This document shows, one piece after another, positions 37,378 through 48,470 of a stretch of 64,000 bases of DNA (positions are counted from its first letter, which is position 1; each line of letters opens with the position of its first letter). The stretch is taken from positions 695,345 to 759,344 of the forward strand of contig VZQC01009573.1 in NCBI GenBank assembly GCA_009823505.1, written 5' to 3'. This DNA comes from Rhizomys pruinosus. Lineage: Eukaryota > Chordata > Mammalia > Rodentia > Spalacidae. The notes below the pieces were generated by a model, which saw nothing but the letters and a program-made list of their open reading frames with translations, was not told the DNA's origin and did not search any database. Made by a program: the position numbers and the translations under genes.

Positions 37378-37933
37378 ATGCTATTATAATACTTATCCTA
37401 CCAATTCATGAGCAGTGGAGGTCTTTCATTCTTCTCCTATCTTCTACAGTTTCTTTCATCAGTGGCTTAAATGTTTTATTATACAAGTATCTCAGTTTCA
37501 TGGTTAGATTTATTCCAAGATATTTTATGTTTCTTGAGGCTACCATGAATAGGATCATTTCCCTTCCTGTTTTCTTGGTATATTTGTTGGTGATGTCTAG
37601 GAAGGCTATTGATTTTGTATGTTAATTTTATATTCTACTTTACTTATGTGTTTTATCAGCTCTAGGAATTTTCTGGTGGGGTCTCTAGGCTCTTTTATGT
37701 ATTATATCTGCAAATAAGGAAACTTTGACTTCTTCCTTTCCAATTTGTATTCCCTTTATCTCCTTCAGTTTTCCTATTGCTCCAGCTACAAATTTAGGCA
37801 TATTATTGAACAGGAATGTAGAGACTAGACATCCTTGTCTCTTCCTGATTTTAGTGGAAATGCTTTGAGTCTTTCTCCATTTAGCAGGCTGTTGACTGTG
37901 GGCTTCTGTGCTGCCTTTATTATGTTGAGGTAT

Positions 37934-38290
37934 TCTGGTGGTTTGAATGAGTGCCCCCCATAGGCTTTAAGTATTCAGACATTTGTCTCCAGTTGGTGGC
38001 ACTGTTCTTGGAGGTCTTAGAAGGTATGGCCATGCTACAGGAAGTATGTCACTGGGGGCAGGCTTAGTGAGTTTAACAAGCCTCCAGGTCTCCAGTCGCA
38101 CTCTCTGCTTCCTGTGCTCATTGCGAGATGTGACCCTCGGCTTCCTGCTCCAGATCCAGCCGCCATGCCTCCCGCCACAGTGGACTCTAATTCCCTGGAA
38201 CCGTCAATCTTAAGCTCAAATAAACTCTTCCTTTTACAAGTTCCTTTGGTCATGGTGTTTTATCACAGAAATAGAAAAGTGACTAATACA
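37934..38290 (+). mobile_element. Solo LTR, MaLR-like, with 5-bp target duplication
   Basis: 357 bases starting TCTGGTGGTTTGAATGAG and ending GTGACTAATACA. Flanked by GGTAT at 37929-37933 and 38291-38295. AATAAACTC poly(A) signal at about 38219. Confidence 0.85.
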
Positions 38291-38400
38291 GGTATGTTCC
38301 CTGTATCCTTGGATTCTCCATGACTTTCATCATTACTGGATGCTGGACCTGTCAAAGGCCTTTTCTGCATCTAATGAGATGATCATATGGTTTCTATCTC

Positions 38401-40022
38401 TGATGGCTTAAAGGAGAAGGTCCCCCCAAAAAACTCCCAAGTGTTTGGACACTGTCCCCAGTTTGTGGCACCATTAGAGGCTCTAGGAGGCATGGCCATG
38501 CCGAAGGAAGCACATCACTGGAGGGCAGACTTTTAAGTGTTCATAAGCCTGGCCAAATGTCCAGGCCCTCTCTGCTTCCTGTGCCTGCTAGAAGATGTGA
38601 GTGCTTCACTTCTGTCTGGCCACTTCTTGGCACCATGCCTCCCCACCATGACAGATTCCTCTGGATCTGTAAGCTCAAATAAACTCTTATTTGTTCCCTT
38701 GGTCACGGTGTTTTATCACTGTAGCAGAAAAGTAACTAATGCAGAAGTTGGTACCAGAGAAGGGGCTGTTGGCTGTGACTGACCATGTGAGTTTTGGGAA
38801 GAATATAGACAACTTTAGAAGTTTGGACTAGAAAAACAGTTCTCGCTGTAAGCAGAGCTTAACAGGGCATTCTAGTAGGAGCCTGGAAGAAAGCAGTGCT
38901 GAGAGCAAAGTAGTTCCAAAGGGAAATAAGGACATAAGCAGCGACTGGGATGTTTTGGCAGAGTCTGGCTGAAGTCTGCCAATAGCCTAAAAGTTTGCCT
39001 GAGGCTAAGTTAAAAAGTAATTGACTCATAATTTCCTCTTTGGCAGAGGAAATTTCAAGAAATGGTGGTGTGGCTATTAATGGTGAATATTATGCAGATA
39101 AATACAGTGAACAAGAGCAAGTGGGGCAGGAAGAAATTCAAAATGTACAGTTTGGAGAGGAAAAGAGCACTAGGAAGCTTAATGTTGGAGCCAAAGCAGG
39201 TGCTGTAAGAAATAAAGAGATTAAAGCTTTTAAGGAGAGTCCTAGAGATTTTCACTAAAACAATGGAAAGAGTACCACCTTCAAAGCACGACTATGCCCA
39301 TATAAGCCTCCAACTTGTGAAAGGAAAAAGCCTAAGACGTTTTCTAGAAAACAGGAACCCACAAAAGCTGCTGGTTATGTGGACTAAGTAGGCCAGGGTC
39401 CATCCCAAACTGGCAGCCAAACTTGGCAGTGTTATTCATGTAGCGCTGGCTTTCGAAGCATGAAAGATCAAGAGATAAGGTGCCATCCGTTCTCCTTCTG
39501 CAGTTTCAGAGACCCTCAGAGGCCAGGCAGCATGCAGCAGGTGTATCCATACATAAAGAAGGCCCTGAAAGGCTATTTCATGAAGCTGTGAAGGTGAAGC
39601 CTGGTTTGTAGTGGAGACCCCAAAAAGACTTTGGAGATGCTAGAGACATAAGACATCTGCCAAGGAAAGCTGCATATAGGGAGTGATATCAGTCCAAGAG
39701 AGAGATGTATAGTGCTCACAGCAAAGCTGAAGAGCTGAGCCATCCATCTGAGCCCTTTAGAACTAAAGTCCCAGAAGTCGGACATGGAGCCACTGGATTT
39801 GGTGTTTACCCTGCTGTGTTTTAGTCTTGTTTTGGTCCAGGATTTCCTCAGTATGCCCTCGTTTCTCCTTTTAGAATGGGAATGTGTATTCAATCCCATT
39901 GTATGTTGGAACTGTGTAATTTGTCTTTTGACTTTTATGGGGGCTTACAATTATGAGATTTCCTTGAATCTTAGAAGAGACTTTGGAAACTAGACTTTTG
40001 AAAATACTATTGAGATTGGTAT

Positions 40023-40053
<31 letters not shown>

Positions 40054-40496
40054 ATATATTAATATAATATATATTTGGACTTTGAGATGGATTAAGCATT
40101 TTCATTTTATTGATCATGAGCCTATGGGGCCTGAGGAGTGGATGTGAAGGTTTGAATGAGAATGTCCCCTCATAGGCTCCATATTTGGGCATTTTGTCCC
40201 CAGTTGGAGTGCTGTTGGGGAGGCTTTAGAAGGCCCGACAATGCTAGAAGAAGCACATCGCTGGGGTTTTAGTGTTCTTAAGCCTTGCCTGATTTCCAGG
40301 CTTCCTCAGATTTCTGTGCCTGCCTAAAGATTGGAGCGCTTAGCTTTGTGCTCCTGTTCCAGCCTCCTCCTGCCACCATGCCTCCCCATCATGATGGACT
40401 CATTCCTCTGGAACTGTAAGCTCAGATAAATTCTTCCTTCTATAATTTCCTTCGGTCACAGTGTTTTATCACAGCAACAGAAAAGTAACTAATACA
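38401..40496 (+). mobile_element. MaLR-like element with two LTRs
   Basis: 5' LTR about 38401-38743 (ends AGTAACTAATGCA), internal region about 38744-40142 beginning GAAGTTGGTACCAG, 3' LTR about 40143-40496 (ends AGTAACTAATACA). The internal part has no retroviral gene. Its 72-codon frame at 39040 is not recognisable, as usual for non-autonomous MaLRs. An A-run plus (AT)n lies at 40022-40073. I could not define the target duplication. Confidence 0.78.
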
Positions 40497-40831
40497 CTGT
40501 CCTTAGGCCTATTTATGTGGTTGATTACATTATTGATTTATGTATATTGAATCCTTGCATATCTGGGATGAAGCCAAATTGATCATGGTGGATAATCTTT
40601 TTGATGTGCTCATTCAGTTTTCAAGCATTACATTGAGCTTTTCTGCATCTATGTTCATCAGAGAGACTGGCCTATAATTTTCTTTTTGGTTAAATCTTTG
40701 TCTAGTTTTGGTATCAGAGTAATACTAACTCTATAGAAAGAATTTGGAAATGTTCCTTTTCTTTCTTACACAATAGTTCAAGGAGCATCAGTATTCGTTC
40801 TTTTTGGAATGTCTCAAATATATACATATAT

Positions 40832-40928
40832 TTTTTAATTTTTATTTATTTATTTATTTATTTATTTTGTATGTGTATGAATGTACTGTCTGCATGCAGG
40901 TCTGTGCACCCGTGTCGTGCAATGCCAC
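40832..40928 (-). repeat. Truncated B2/B3-type SINE
   Basis: Only the tail half: (ATTT)n, then TGTATGAATGTACTGTCTGC and GTGTCGTGCAATGCCA, where it breaks off. Confidence 0.75.
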
Positions 40929-41152
40929 CTCTGCAAACATGAGCCAAAGTACTCCTTCCTAATCTATGCTCAATGAATGGATGGTCTAATATATACATTA
41001 TTACAGCATTACTTTTGTTTGTCTGTTTGAGACAGAATTTTACTGTATGACTCAAACTGGCATTCTTCCTTAAAAGTTTGGAAGTACATCCTAATGAGTA
41101 ACATGCCCAGGTAATTGTTGTATAACAAGCCACCACTGGAAGCATCAAGCCA

Positions 41153-41183
<31 letters not shown>

Positions 41184-41212
41184 CATATATATGTGTGTAT
41201 ATATATATATAC

Positions 41213-41246
<34 letters not shown>

Positions 41247-41248
41247 GC
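41153..41248. repeat. (GT)n(AT)n alternating tract
   Basis: 96 bases of alternating purine and pyrimidine: GT units, then mixed AT/AC/GT, then AT units. Confidence 0.95.
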
Positions 41249-41599
41249 TCATAATTTGCAGAACAATAATTTGCCTGGACTTCTCTGAGTCACAAAGGTC
41301 CTAGTGAACTGGAATCGTGACTGAATGCATCATGTGACTGGCATGTAGTAATGTCTGTTGACCAGAACTCCCTCTTTGTATCCTTTCAGCTAGGGCTTAC
41401 GCAAGCATCCTAAGGCAGTGCAGTGGAAGCTGCAAGACCTTGGGAGTTACCTGACATCCTATCTACCATATGCTCTTAGTCAAAGCAGGTCAAAAGCTAC
41501 TTTACATTCCTGCCAGCAAGGCGGCAATTTGTGAGGGCTTTTTTTAATGATAGCCACTCTGAAGGGTGAGAGGAAACCTTATGAGTAGGATGTTTAACA

Positions 41600-41757
41600 T
41601 TTCTTCATGAATATATTTACCGTCATATATATTTTATAGAAATATAGATATAATTTTTTGAATTGTTGCTATTTTCATACAACATGTTTAATGCCACTTA
41701 CATCCACTCCCCTCTCTGCACCTTTCTCTACTGCTCACTGCCCAATTTAACAAATTC

Positions 41758-41793
<36 letters not shown>

Positions 41794-42250
41794 CCGATAG
41801 AGTATGGTATGCATCCCCCAGTGTCCTTCAGTGTGGATTCATGCCCTAGGACCAAGAGTCCCATCTCTATAAAACATTGTCTCTCCCCTCCTAGTAGCCA
41901 TCACCTGGCAAAACTTCCTTACATCGGGTTGGTACTTCTTACCCACTTCCCTCTGTCTGTGCTTAGATTTTGCCTGGTTTGAGCCTGCATAGGACTTGTT
42001 GTGCTGTCACCATTGCTGTCAGTTGATATGAGTAAATGACCAGTGGTCTAGAAGACATTTTCCTTGTGGTCACCCATACCCTCTGGCTCTTAGTCTTTCT
42101 GCCTCCTCCTCTATAATGATCCCCAAGCCATAGGAGGCAAAGGTTTGAAACAGACACCCTATGCAGAGATAAGCACTCTGTGGCCTCTAGTTTCTGTGTT
42201 AATGACCATTTGCTACATATGGAAGCTTCTCTTGTGAGAGTCAAGAGATG
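41600..42250 (-). mobile_element. L1 3' UTR-like fragment with (GT)n
   Basis: Reverse-oriented C+T-rich sequence similar to 34560-34970. (TG)16 at 41760-41791. Confidence 0.5.
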
Positions 42251-42251
42251 C

Positions 42252-42870
42252 ATTTATCCTAAGTGTAGAGGTTGCATTGAACATGTGTCACTTCAGATTA
42301 AGCATCTCACAGACTTATTCTCTGTGTTTGACTAGTTCTGGAACTCCATAGTAGGCTCCATCTGTTGACAAAAAATAAAAAGCCTCTTTGATGAGGGGTG
42401 AAAGGCATACTTTTCTATAAATATAAGGCTGCACATTTAAATTAAAGAAATTACATGGGTCTAGGGATATGTCAAAAGTAGGTTTTTCTCAAGGATCTAT
42501 GGTGTCTCCAGCCATGTGTATTTGGCCATGTTTATAATAACACACTTGACTTCTCTCTTATTGACCATACCTTAATTCCAATTAGACAGCTGTTGATTAC
42601 CCCCCAAGATAAAAAGTGCCACTACTGCACCAGTGCAGTTTGCTGGTCCGGTTATTGTTTATTGGGCTTCACATCTGGGTAGGACCACTGATTTTTTTTC
42701 TCTTGGCAGCTTTTATAATATCCTGGGATACTCTGAGGGCTAGTCATCGGGGAGGAGGCTTCCAGCTCAGTTCCAGCTCCATTGCCTCGTCTTGGTCTAA
42801 AGTGTGGCCTGTCTTCATCAACAGGGTTCTTTCGTTGTTGTTTTTTGTTTTGTTTTGTTCTGTTTTGTTT
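42252..42870. other. Intergenic DNA, nothing clear
   Basis: Possibly further diverged L1 3' UTR; no gene. T/G-rich runs at 42830-42895 lead into the next B1. Confidence 0.4.
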
Positions 42871-42871
42871 G

Positions 42872-43025
42872 TTTATTTTTTTTTTTTTTTTTTTTGAGAC
42901 AGGGTCTCCCTGTAACCCCAGCTGGCCTGGAGCTCACTGTGTAGACTAGGCTGGCCTTAAACTCACAGAGATCCACCTGCCTCTGCCTCCTGAGTGCTGG
43001 GATTAAAAGTATGTGGCTCACCAAC
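42872..43025 (-). repeat. B1 SINE
   Basis: Reverse-oriented: T-run, GAGACAGGGTCTCCCTGTAA, to GGATTAAAAGTATGTGGC. Confidence 0.85.
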
Positions 43026-44330
43026 ACTTTAAGTTCTGGGTGGCAATCAAGGGCTGTGGCAATAACCTATGTTATTTTCAGAGTCTCTTGGACTATCCTG
43101 ACCAACAACTTGAAGAAAGCTTTCTCATGTCCAGGACTGTTTTGTTGTTGTTGTTGTTGTTGTTGTTTAGCTTTCACCTTATACATATGCACTCATATAT
43201 TTACTGTATGTGTATTTTTCAGTAGGACTTTGAACTAATACATTTCCCTGTGGTTTTTCATACTATCTAGACATCTATCTCTTCTCTCACTCCTCTGCAT
43301 AGTCCTCCCTACCCCTCCCCAGGTAAAGTACACTCCTTTCCCCATTTACCCCTTAATAACACCTGTCTCCTACCATTCCCCCCCACACTCTCTAGCTCCT
43401 TCTTCTGCTTTATCTCAGTGGTTCATTGCCATTTTTCTGGCTTCTGCAGCTATGTCGGGATGTATATTCACATCTAGGGATTTAGAGCTAAGATCCACAA
43501 ATGAGAGAACATACGTCACTTGTTTTTCTGAGTATATGTTACTTTACCTAGTCGAACAGTTGTTCCATCCACAGTTCATGAGTTCATCTTTCTTAGGCTG
43601 CTGAGTAGAACCCCATTTTGTACATGTACCACATTTTCATTATCCATTCATCAGTTGAGGGACATTTAGGTTGTTTCCATTTCTTAGAAAGTGTGAAAAG
43701 AGCAGCAACAAACATGGCTCTTCAAATAAACATCTCTTTAGTAGAATGAGTCCTTTGGGTATATGCAAAGGAGTGGTATGACCAAATCATATCTAAATTT
43801 ATTTTTAATTTTTTAAGAGTTCTCCATACTGATTTCCACAGTGCTTGCACTAGTTGTCTATATTTTGAAAAATGTTCACTCTGTTTGCTCACCTACTCAT
43901 TATCTGGCTTTTGGCATTTTAACTCTTCTTACTCCTTATATATTCTGAATATTAATCCCCTGTACGATGTAGCTGACCAGGATTTCCTCCCATCCCACTG
44001 GTTCTCTTCACTCTGTCCCTTGTTTCCTTTGTTATAAGAAGCTTTTTTTTTCTTAGTCTTTTTGAGACAGGATCTCCGTGTAGCCTGAGCTGTCCTGGAA
44101 AAAAAGCTTTTTTAATTTCATACAATACTATGTGTGGAATTATTTACTGAGCTACTGGAGTCCTTTTCAGAAAGTCCTTGCTTGTGCCTATATCTTAGTG
44201 TTTTTCCCTATGTTTTCCTCACGGAGTTTCATAGTTTCAGGTTTTTATTAAGATCCTTCATACATTTTAATTGATTGGTGTACATAGATATTCTTCTACA
44301 CATAGATACCTCATTTTCCTAGCACCATCT
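43026..44330 (-). mobile_element. L1 3' region fragments
   Basis: Plus-strand landmarks: TTGTACATGTACCACATTTT, then TTTAGGTTGTTTCCATTTCT and TCCTTTGGGTATATGC, the complement of L1 ORF2's last part. A B1 piece at about 44045-44100 interrupts it. (TTG)n at 43143-43168. Confidence 0.7.
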
Positions 44331-44645
44331 ATAGAAATCACTGTGGAGGTTCCACAAAGACTAAAATAGAATTTCTATATGATCCAGCTATACCACCTCC
44401 TGGAAAATAGACAAAGGAACCTAAGTCAGTCTCCTACAGAGACACCTGCTCCATCCATGCTTCATGTGGTTCTGTTCATTGACAAATTGTGGAACCAGTC
44501 TAAGTGAATGAAGAAGATCTGGTACATGTATACAATGGAGCTTTATTTAGCTATAAAGAAGAATGAAACCATAACAATTGCAGAAAAATAGGTGGAACTG
44601 AAGTTCATTATGTTGAGTGAAATAAGCCAGATTTAGACAAATAGC
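44331..44645 (+). mobile_element. L1 ORF2 3' fragment, opposite orientation
   Basis: ATACAATGGAGCTTTATTTA and GAGTGAAATAAGCCAGA identify the plus-strand L1 end. It faces the reverse L1 to its left. Confidence 0.75.
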
Positions 44646-44689
44646 ACATTTTCTCACATGTGGAACCTTGATTTATTTATTTTTACTTG

Positions 44690-44812
44690 TTTGTAAGTTT
44701 TGCTTGTGTGTATGTAGGTGTATCATATGTGTGCAGTGCCCATAGAGGTGTTACTGGGTCCTCTAGAAGAGCAGCAAGTGCTTTTAACCACTGAGCCATC
44801 TCTCCAGCCAGT
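44690..44812 (-). repeat. B2/B3-type SINE, partial
   Basis: Ends TTAACCACTGAGCCATCTCT, the complement of the pol III head. The middle is deleted. Confidence 0.7.
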
Positions 44813-45111
44813 GTTTAGATTTAAATATATACATACATGCATCTCAGAGAGAGAAGAAAGTGGACTAAGAGGGAAGAGGTATAAAGGGAGGGGGATGGAG
44901 AAACAAGAGAGGGCCATGGAATACATATATATGACATGAAAACAGAAGAGGGGAGAAAGGAGACTTGCGGGGGGGGGAGATGGGGAGGACAGTGAGGTGA
45001 ACGAGAATACTACTCAGTAGTACAGATGTATGAAAGTGTCACAATGAAACATTACTTTGTATGATAACAATCTTTTTGTAAATAATAATTTACAAAAGAA
45101 TGCATGTACCT

Positions 45112-45272
45112 GGTGTGGGGTGCATGCCTTTAATCTCAGAACTCAGGAGGCAGAGACAATTAGATCTGTGAGATGGAGGCCAGCCTGGTCTACAGAGTGA
45201 GTTCCGGGCCAGCTGGGGATACATAGTGAAACCCTATATCAAAGCAAAAAAAAAAGAAAGAAAAAAAAAATA
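45112..45272 (+). repeat. B1 SINE
   Basis: GTGTGGGGTGCATGCCTTTA to CCCTATATCAAAGC, then an A-rich tail. Confidence 0.78.
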
Positions 45273-45492
45273 TATAAGCATTTAAACCAGAGACAACAGA
45301 TTCTGAAACTGGAATCACAGACTTCCCCTCTTGATAGAAGGCACAGCAAAGACGTGCAAAAGAGCACACATATCGGAATTGGAGGAAATACTGTGCTGAC
45401 CTCTCATGCAATCCCCACACACAATGTTCAGAAGGATGCTAACTTCTAAGATCACTTTTATTCCTGATGATCCTTCTAAGAGCAACAATAGT

Positions 45493-46434
45493 CAGATGTA
45501 ATCTTTTTTTTTTTTTTTTTTTTTTGGTTTTTACTCATGGCCATTTAATATTTTTGTAGCCTTGATCTATTGGGCCTTTGATCTCTGATCCATTCAGGCG
45601 GTGGGTCCTTTGTTCTCTGATCCATGCTGGTGGAGGTGGGTCCTTTGCTCTCAGATCCATCCTGAATCCGGTTCCTTTACTCTCCATCCATCCTGGAGGC
45701 AGTTCCTTTGCTCTCTGATCCATCTTGGAGTCCTTTGCTCTCTGATCCATCCTGGAGGTGGGTCCTTTGCTCTCTGATCCATCTTGGAGGTGGGTCCTTT
45801 GCTCTCTGATCCATCCTGGGAGGTGGGTCCTTTGCTCTCTGATCCATCCTGGAGGTGGGTCCTTTACTCTCTGATCAATCCTACGAGGTGGGTCCTTTAC
45901 TCTCTGATCAATCCTGGGAGGTGGGTCCTTTACTCTCTGATCAGTCCTGGGAGATGGGTCCTTTACTCTCTGATCCATCCTGGAAGTGGGTCCTTTACTC
46001 TCTGATCCATCCTGGAGATCGGTCCTTTTCTCTCTGATCCATCCTGGAGATGGGTCCTTTACTCTCTGATCCATCCTGGAAGTGGGTCCTTTACTCTCCA
46101 ATCCATCCTGGGAGGTGGGTCCTTTGCTCTCTGATCCATCCTGGGAGGTGGGTCCTTTACTCTCTGATCCATCCTGGAGGTGGTCCTTTACTCTCTGATC
46201 AATCCTAGGAGGTGGGTCCTTTACTCTCTGATCAGTCTGGGAGGGGGTCCTTTACTCTCTGATCAGTCCTGGGAGATGGGTCCTTTACTCTCTGATCCAT
46301 CCTGGAGGTGGGTCCTTTACTCTCTGATCAATCCTGGGAGGTGGGTCCTTTGCTCTCTGATCCATTCTGGAAGTGGGTCCTTTGCTCTCTGATCCTTCCT
46401 GGAGATGGGTCTTTTATTCCCAGATGTAATCTTT
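45493..46434 (-). mobile_element. Retroposed minisatellite transcript
   Basis: An insert of about 895 bases with a 22-T run (poly(A) tail on the minus strand, 45504-45525), flanked by 14-bp duplications CAGATGTAATCTTT at 45493-45506 and 46421-46434. About 45598-46420 is a tandem array of 26 units of 31-33 bp (GATCCATCCTGGAGGTGGGT, then CCTTTACTCTCT). The order of variants repeats, giving a higher-order period of roughly 320 bp. The non-repeat minus-strand 3' end (45526-45597) precedes the tail. Long minus-strand frames reflect the repeat, not a gene. No known SINE head is seen. Confidence 0.85.
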
Positions 46435-46971
46435 AAATGGACACTGTGTAAACTTGCCAGACTTTCATAGGCAAACTTTGTTAATTCCTTAAGTTTTCCC
46501 TCTGAACTTTTTTTTCTGACCATATTAATTGCTTTCTTTAAGTCAGTTCTTGGTTTCCCATCCATTCTAAATAGATCTCACAAAGACAACATAAAGATGC
46601 AACATCAAGTATGCACATCTGTAGTTTCTACAGGATCTAGTTGCTTTGGGTCAATATTTTGCTAGCTTTAATAATAACATGACATATTCTAATATATAAG
46701 TATACCTACAATTAGGTACAAATCGAATTTTGAACCATAATAGGGGCTGTCAATTTAGAAAAGTCATGAACAAATTGATTTAGGCCAAATATTATTGATC
46801 TGTCATGTCACTTCTACAGAACTTAGTAAGTATGGTACAAATAAGATGAAAAAGATATTTCCCATAAAATGTTTATCTACAGTCAGGACTTATTGTCTGT
46901 TTGCTATGCTAAAGATAAGCTACCTCCTGGGAAAACTTTGACATCACCTTTGATCCATTTCTACTATTTTT
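46435..46971. other. Intergenic DNA, no features recognised
   Basis: Unique A+T-rich sequence between the minisatellite and the next SINE. Confidence 0.5.
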
Positions 46972-47203
46972 AAAATAGTTTTTAATTTATTATTTTTTAT
47001 GTGTAAGAGTATATTGTCTACATGTGGGTTGGTGCACTCGTGCCATGTAGTGCCGCGGAGGACAGAAGAGGGCATCAGATTCCCCTGGAACTGGAGTTAA
47101 AGATGGTTCTTAATTACCATGTGGGTTCTGAAAATCAAACCTGGGTCTTCTGCAAGAGCAGTCGGTGCTGTTAACCATTGAGCCATCTCTCCAGCCCCCC
47201 ATT
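46972..47203 (-). repeat. B2/B3-type SINE, short form
   Basis: Reverse-oriented: CCCCTGGAACTGGAGTTAAA, then TTGAGCCATCTCTCCAGCCC. Confidence 0.85.
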
Positions 47204-47460
47204 TCTACTATTAAAGGCATACTTGGGTCCTCTTGGCCAGGTGATACCATGTTGTTTGGTAAATACAACAGCATATCTTACAGGTCTTTCAAGTGCATTT
47301 AATATCATATTTAAGTAAATTCAAAAAATGTTATAGTATAATTTTCACAAATAAGTCTATCATAATTTTAGCATAATACCTAGTAGTAAATATATCACCA
47401 AATTTAGACAACACACTAAGCACTGTACATTTTAATTGAATCCTCACAGAAATCCTGGGC

Positions 47461-47880
47461 TGTGGAGAGCAGGTGTGGCAACAGTCCCAAGATGACGCCC
47501 GGGAATTTAGCCAAGTCTTATGGTTAACACCTGAGTCTTATGGCTAACACCTGAGTCTTATGACTAACGCCTAAGTCTTATGATCAACACCTGATTCCCT
47601 CCTACCTCAAAGAAAAGCCACGTCCACCATTCGAGCTGCGCAGGTGCACCCTGTATACAAGATCAGGCCAGATGATACCAATAGACTGAGACCACGCAAC
47701 CTGGGCTGGGAAGGTGGAGCGGGAGAGGGATAAATAGAGGGACTTTCTGTTCTTGGGGGGAAGAAGAGGAAGAAGAAGAAGAGGAGGAAGTAAAAATGCT
47801 GTAAAGGTCCTGAATAAACTGCTTTGAGAAGAACGAGCTAGAGGTGCTTTATTTCTGCTGGACAGAATTAAAGGCCTACA
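47461..47880 (+). repeat. 5' LTR of the endogenous retrovirus
   Basis: 420 bases, TGTGGAGAGC to GGCCTACA. U3 holds four tandem copies of a 19-bp unit (GTCTTATGGCTAACACCTGA type) at about 47515-47592. TATA-like TAAATAG at 47731-47737; NF-kB-like GGGACTTTCT at 47739-47748; poly(A) signal AATAAA at 47813-47818; GAA/GGA-rich tract at about 47761-47790. Confidence 0.92.
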
Positions 47881-47882
47881 AG

Positions 47883-47901
47883 TGGTGGCCCGTACGGGGA
47901 T
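47883..47901 (+). promoter_or_regulatory. Retroviral primer-binding site, tRNA-Ile type
   Basis: TGGTGGCCCGTACGGGGAT, two bases after the LTR, is complementary to the CCA-added 3' end of mammalian tRNA-Ile(AAU) over 19 bases, as I recall that tRNA. A likely retroviral splice donor, CCCAG|GTAAGC, follows at 47966/47967. Confidence 0.85.
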
Positions 47902-47974
47902 GCGTTCTTCTTCCTTTCTCATTCAGAACTCATTGTGGTCAGGGTGACTAGTCGGTAAACTCCCAGGTAAGCGG

Positions 47975-48135
47975 GATAATTAAGGTTCTCAGAAAAGAGA
48001 CAATAAGGCTCCCCGGAAAAGGGGACAATAAGGAAAGGGGCCCAGAAAAGGGGCCCAGAAAAGGGGACAATAAGGCTCCCCGGAAAAGGGGACAATAAAG
48101 CTCCCCAGAAAAGGGGACAATTAAGGTTCTCTAGC
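47975..48135 (+). repeat. Tandem repeats in the retroviral leader
   Basis: Imperfect units of about 25-30 bases built from GACAATAAGGCTCCCCGG and AAAAGGG, about five copies, between the splice donor and the gag start. Confidence 0.85.
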
Positions 48136-48143
48136 TAGCATTA

Positions 48144-48470
48144 TGGGAAGCGCAACATCTGCCCTGACGGTGCTAGTCAGATTTTTGGCAGCAGTGGTAC
48201 ACAAGGGAGTGCTGCCGTGTGTGGAAGTTGGTAAGAAATTGCATTGGGGATGAGGAACGGTGTGGAAAAAAGATAAACTATCATGAGCTGCTAGATTGGA
48301 AGATTGTTCAAAGGCTGGCGGAGGCAGTACGTGCCTATGGAGCCAATGCTGCCTTTGTTGTGACTCTGACAGTGCGCCGCACCCTTAGGGCTCTATTGAG
48401 GGCAAAAGGAAAGAAGAAAAAAGGGAAAAGGGGTTGGGCCGCTCTTTACAGGGCAGAACCTCCCCTGTGA
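48144..48470 (+). pseudogene. Broken gag 5' remnant
   Basis: Starts ATGGGAAGC (Met-Gly, the usual N-myristoylation start of matrix). The frame stops at a TGA after 36 codons (about 48252), while another frame stays open from 48219 to 48470. A frameshift therefore separates them. The remainder, rich in Lys near the end, is only the N-terminal part of a gag. All capsid and nucleocapsid sequence is absent, and the next 40 bases lead straight into the integrase. Confidence 0.7.

Larger units (their letters stand above)
36517..40830 (-). mobile_element. L1 ORF2 copy broken by three younger insertions
   Basis: Reverse-oriented L1 in four pieces: about 36517-37226, 37376-37933, 38291-38400 and 40497-40830. 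Landmarks on the plus strand are TCTTAGCCATTCTGACTGGG and CCATGCTGTTTTCATTACTA, then GAGATGATCATATGGTTTCT and GGGATGAAGCCAAATTGATC. The pieces are collinear with one parent ORF2, so the B1, the solo LTR and the MaLR-like element entered later. Confidence 0.82.

Noticed and set aside
39040..39258. 72-codon frame in the 38401-40496 element
   Set aside because: Non-repetitive but unrecognised. It lies in a MaLR-like internal region, which normally does not encode protein.
45535..46101. 188-codon minus-strand frame of DQRVKDPPP-type repeats
   Set aside because: It is the translation of the minisatellite. The unit is not a multiple of three, so the frame drifts, and there is no start context or non-repeat protein.
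45598..46420. CRISPR-like regular array
   Set aside because: Units are contiguous 31-33 bp copies without unique spacers, in a mammalian genome.
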